From assembly GCA_025517485.1 (NCBI GenBank), contig JAOPKB010000004.1, positions 1 to 64,000 of the forward strand: a stretch of 64,000 bases of DNA, written 5' to 3'. Every line of letters begins with the position of its first letter. Position 1 is the first letter of the stretch. The stretch is from Natronoglomus mannanivorans. GTDB taxonomy: Archaea; Halobacteriota; Halobacteria; Halobacteriales; Natrialbaceae. Made by a program: the position numbers and the translations under genes. Positions 61,989-64,000 of this stretch are shown in pieces. Under the pieces are notes generated by a model that did not search any database, had not been told where the DNA came from, and worked only from the letters and a program-made list of their open reading frames with translations.

Positions 61989-62257
61989 CGACGACTGGAG
62001 CAACGAAGTGTTAGTAGATATGCCATTTCCGAGTTCTCTCCGAATTTCTGTGGACATGTGTCCGCATTCAGTCCTAATTCGATCCGAACTTCCTCCGTTT
62101 CGACCGGCGACTCGAGCTCGTGTGTCATCAATCCGGGCGACCGTGAAGGGGTGTCCGAACGTGGCCGTCGCTGTGAACGGAACCGGAAACGTAAACGGAG
62201 ACTCGAGACGTTCTCTTCTCGAGTCGAAAATTAATTACTGGAGAGACGGTGCGTCGA

Positions 62258-62539
62258 TCACGCCGGAATCAACGAGTCTTCAATCCGTTCGACGACGTTC
62301 CAGTGACGTTTCGTTCGCTTGGTGGGGTGATAGACGACGCCGTACGTTTCACCGGTTTTTTCGACTACACCGTGTTCTCCAAGCACGTCGAGATGGTGTC
62401 TGATCGTCGAGTAGTCCAACTCGAGGAGTTCGGACAGCTGATTCGCGTTTCTCGGCCGCTCCTCGAGCGCGGCGAGCATTCGAATTCGATTCGGACCACC
62501 GCGCGTCCCCGAGAGCACGTACCACAGCGTCCCTTCCAT
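62258..62539 (-). CDS. ArsR-like winged-helix regulator (93 aa)
   Basis: A 93-aa wHTH protein. RIRMLAALEERPRNANQLSELLELDYSTIRHHLDVLGEHGVVEK is a helix-turn-helix plus wing; the end (VVYHPTKRTKRHWNVVERIEDSL) may dimerise. The GGPNRIRML start is typical of haloarchaeal PadR/ArsR-like proteins. No metal-binding Cys is present, so it is not a metal sensor. It may act locally on the DUF4397 gene 270 bp downstream. It has an ATG at 62539. Confidence 0.88.
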   Translation of the reverse strand: MEGTLWYVLSGTRGGPNRIRMLAALEERPRNANQLSELLELDYSTIRHHLDVLGEHGVVEKTGETYGVVYHPTKRTKRHWNVVERIEDSLIPA

Positions 62540-62638
62540 ACGATACGGACAGTCTTGTCCGGAATACCACGTCTCCCTAACCAGTAAGGCCGGATATCGA
62601 CTGTGGTGACACTCTCGGCTCGATGAACACCGCGACGA

Positions 62639-63862
62639 TCATTCGTTCTCGAGTTCGAGCTCCGCCCGCACCATCGCCTCGAGTCGATCCAGTCCCGTCT
62701 CGAGTCGGTCGAGGTCGTTCGCGAAACTCAACCGGATGTGTCCCGCTCCACCGTCGCCGAAGGCGGTCCCCGGTGCGGTGACGACGCCGTACTCCTCGAG
62801 CAGCCGGTCGGCGATCTCCCAGCTCGAGCCCTCGAGTGCGCGCACGTTTACGAAGGCGTAGAACGCTCCCTCCGGACGAGCGACCGAGATTCGGGGGATC
62901 GATTCGAGGCGATCGACGACGTACTCCCGGCGCCTCCGGAACGCCTCTTTCATTTCTTCGAACGGATCCTGCGGGCCGGTCAGGGCCTCGAGAGCGGCGT
63001 ACTGTGCGGGGGCGTTGACCGACGAACTCGAACTCTCGCGGATCTTCACGATCTCGCCGATCACGTCCGCCGGACCGGTGAGCCAGCCGACGCGCCAGCC
63101 GGTCATCGCGTATCGCTTGGAGAACGAATCGATCGTCAGCACCCACTCCCGTTGCTCGCGATCGGCCACGCTCGCGACACTCGGCGGCGTGGCGTCGTAG
63201 GTCAACGCCCGATAGACCTCGTCCGCGAGGACGTAGGCCCCGTGGTCGACGGCCGCCTCGAGGACGCGCTCGATCGCCGTTTCGTCGAACACCCGGCCGG
63301 TGGGATTCGACGGCGAGGTCAGGACGACTGCCGCGGTGTCGGGGCCGATCGCGTCGACGATCCGCTCGGGATCCGGTGTGAATCCCTCCTCGGCGGGCAT
63401 CGGCACCTGAACGGGGACGGCGCTGGCTAACTTCGCCTGCGAGATCGAGTTCGGCCACGCCGGCGTCGGGACGACGATCTCGTCGCCGGGATCGGCGACC
63501 GCGTGAATCGCGAGGTGGTGGGCCTCGACGCCACCGGTGGTGACGCTGATCTCGGACGCCGGATCGATGCGTCGGTCGGTCTCGCCGGCGATACGCTCAC
63601 TCACCGCCTCGCGCAACTCGAGGATCCCCGCGTTCGCAGTGTAGGTCGTCGCGCCACCGGCGGCCGCCTCGTGGGCCGCTTCGACGACGTGGGCCGGCGT
63701 GTCGAAGTCAGGTTCGCCGATCTCGAGGTGAACGAGGTCGAGCTCCGCGTCGGAATCGGCCTCGAGCGCGGCCGCACGGTCGAACATCACGCGGATCTGC
63801 TGGGGTTCGATTCGACTGACGCGATCCGAAACGCGACTCGAGTCCGACGGCCGTGGTACCAT
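62639..63862 (-). CDS. Class I/II aminotransferase (aspartate-type)
   Basis: A 407-aa PLP enzyme. EIGEPDFDTPAHVV starts the fold. SPSNPTGRVFD and LADEVYRALTYD hold the Asp/Tyr cofactor contacts, and the Schiff-base Lys is in DSFSKRYAMTGWRVGW. The Arg near the end (HIRLSFA) binds the carboxylate. It transaminates aspartate, alanine or an aromatic amino acid. The frame ends at ATG 63862 with no longer alternative of note. Confidence 0.93.
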   Translation of the reverse strand: MVPRPSDSSRVSDRVSRIEPQQIRVMFDRAAALEADSDAELDLVHLEIGEPDFDTPAHVVEAAHEAAAGGATTYTANAGILELREAVSERIAGETDRRIDPASEISVTTGGVEAHHLAIHAVADPGDEIVVPTPAWPNSISQAKLASAVPVQVPMPAEEGFTPDPERIVDAIGPDTAAVVLTSPSNPTGRVFDETAIERVLEAAVDHGAYVLADEVYRALTYDATPPSVASVADREQREWVLTIDSFSKRYAMTGWRVGWLTGPADVIGEIVKIRESSSSSVNAPAQYAALEALTGPQDPFEEMKEAFRRRREYVVDRLESIPRISVARPEGAFYAFVNVRALEGSSWEIADRLLEEYGVVTAPGTAFGDGGAGHIRLSFANDLDRLETGLDRLEAMVRAELELENE

Positions 63863-63979
63863 CGATCGAATCGTCTCCTCTCGCGAGCAAAGAGGTTTGG
63901 ACTCGGACGAGGATCGACTGCGTCACGCGTGATCGGTGTCGGTGCCGGTGTCGTCTCGGTCCGTAGCGGACGAGGTCGA

Positions 63980-64000
63980 TCAGTCGGGTCTCTCGTCCGT
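63980..64000 (-). other. Possible C-terminal end of a gene running off the window
   Basis: On the minus strand the last 21 bases read TDERPD and a TGA stop, in frame to the window edge. Six residues are too few to judge. The 117 bp between it and the aminotransferase start hold no other open frame I trust. Confidence 0.2.

Overview
The window is chromosomal DNA from an extremely halophilic archaeon (class Halobacteria; gene content and style suggest the Natrialbales, e.g. a Natrinema/Haloterrigena/Natronorubrum-like organism, but the genus is inference). The evidence is visibly GC-rich DNA, very acidic proteins, haloarchaeal TATA boxes about 25-30 nt before start codons (leaderless style), many GTG starts, twin-arginine signals and lipoboxes, a bacterioruberin pathway, a Bat-type HTH_10 regulator and several families known mainly from haloarchaea (DUF5789, DUF6517-like, rubrerythrin-like mini-proteins). 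No rRNA, tRNA, CRISPR array or intact transposon was recognised. Only the extreme left edge may carry a TnpB-type relic.

Layout. 0-14 kb: MFS transporter, alpha/beta hydrolase and HemG-like flavodoxin with a tiny His/Asp-rich reading frame fitted between them, SnoaL-like protein, two LLM flavin oxidoreductases, two tiny zinc-finger genes beside a NUDIX gene, FKBP with an acidic zinc-ribbon partner, membrane spermidine-synthase-like protein, lone receiver domain, TIM-barrel isomerase, TMEM175-like channel, cupin. 14-26 kb: YchF/OBG-type GTPase, class C beta-lactamase-like lipoprotein, class V aminotransferase, Tat subtilase, Vms1/aRF1-like GGQ protein, phosphoesterase plus NAD(P)H-hydrate dehydratase, BrkB remnant, methyltransferase, ERCC4 nuclease, acidic-tail lipoprotein-like protein, phosphoribosyltransferase. 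26-38 kb: glutamate dehydrogenase with a coupled mini zinc ribbon, the 1026-aa Bat-like sensor-regulator, BrkB protein, YwbE, MsrB, a mini zinc ribbon, renalase-like FAD enzyme, an MCM N-terminal-domain-only protein, a TIGR00300/ornithine cyclodeaminase-type enzyme and a lipoprotein. 38-45 kb: carotenoid region (phytoene synthase, then crtD-lyeJ-cruF) with an M48 protease and an SDR. 45-48 kb: YkgJ cysteine-cluster protein, PQQ-propeller lipoprotein, small membrane proteins. 48-55 kb: one long overlapping operon for the late steps and salvage of cobalamin (HAD phosphatase, cbiB, cobS, cobY, cobT-like, cobD, cbiZ, unknown), divergent from a membrane-anchored wHTH protein. 55-64 kb: aIF2-beta-TRAM, DUF5789, MBL-fold protein, a lone trpB, a coiled-coil/HhH protein behind a 10-bp-periodic operator-like array, VOC protein, a DUF4397 lipoprotein containing a 627-bp duplication, ArsR-like regulator and an aspartate-type aminotransferase.

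Functional links. The cobalamin operon forms the lower ligand loop: CbiZ recovers cobyric acid from cobinamides, CbiB and CobD re-attach the aminopropanol arm, CobY activates it, CobT and CobS add the base, and the HAD protein is a candidate for the final phosphatase. The crtD-lyeJ-cruF genes convert lycopene to bacterioruberin, with phytoene made by the nearby crtB. Most other genes stand alone or in pairs. The most unusual signals are a 99-bp triple-hairpin insertion inside crtD, the ACCATT array at 58871, the MCM fragment protein, and several translated or translatable micro-ORFs (24-60 aa) that standard gene calling would miss.
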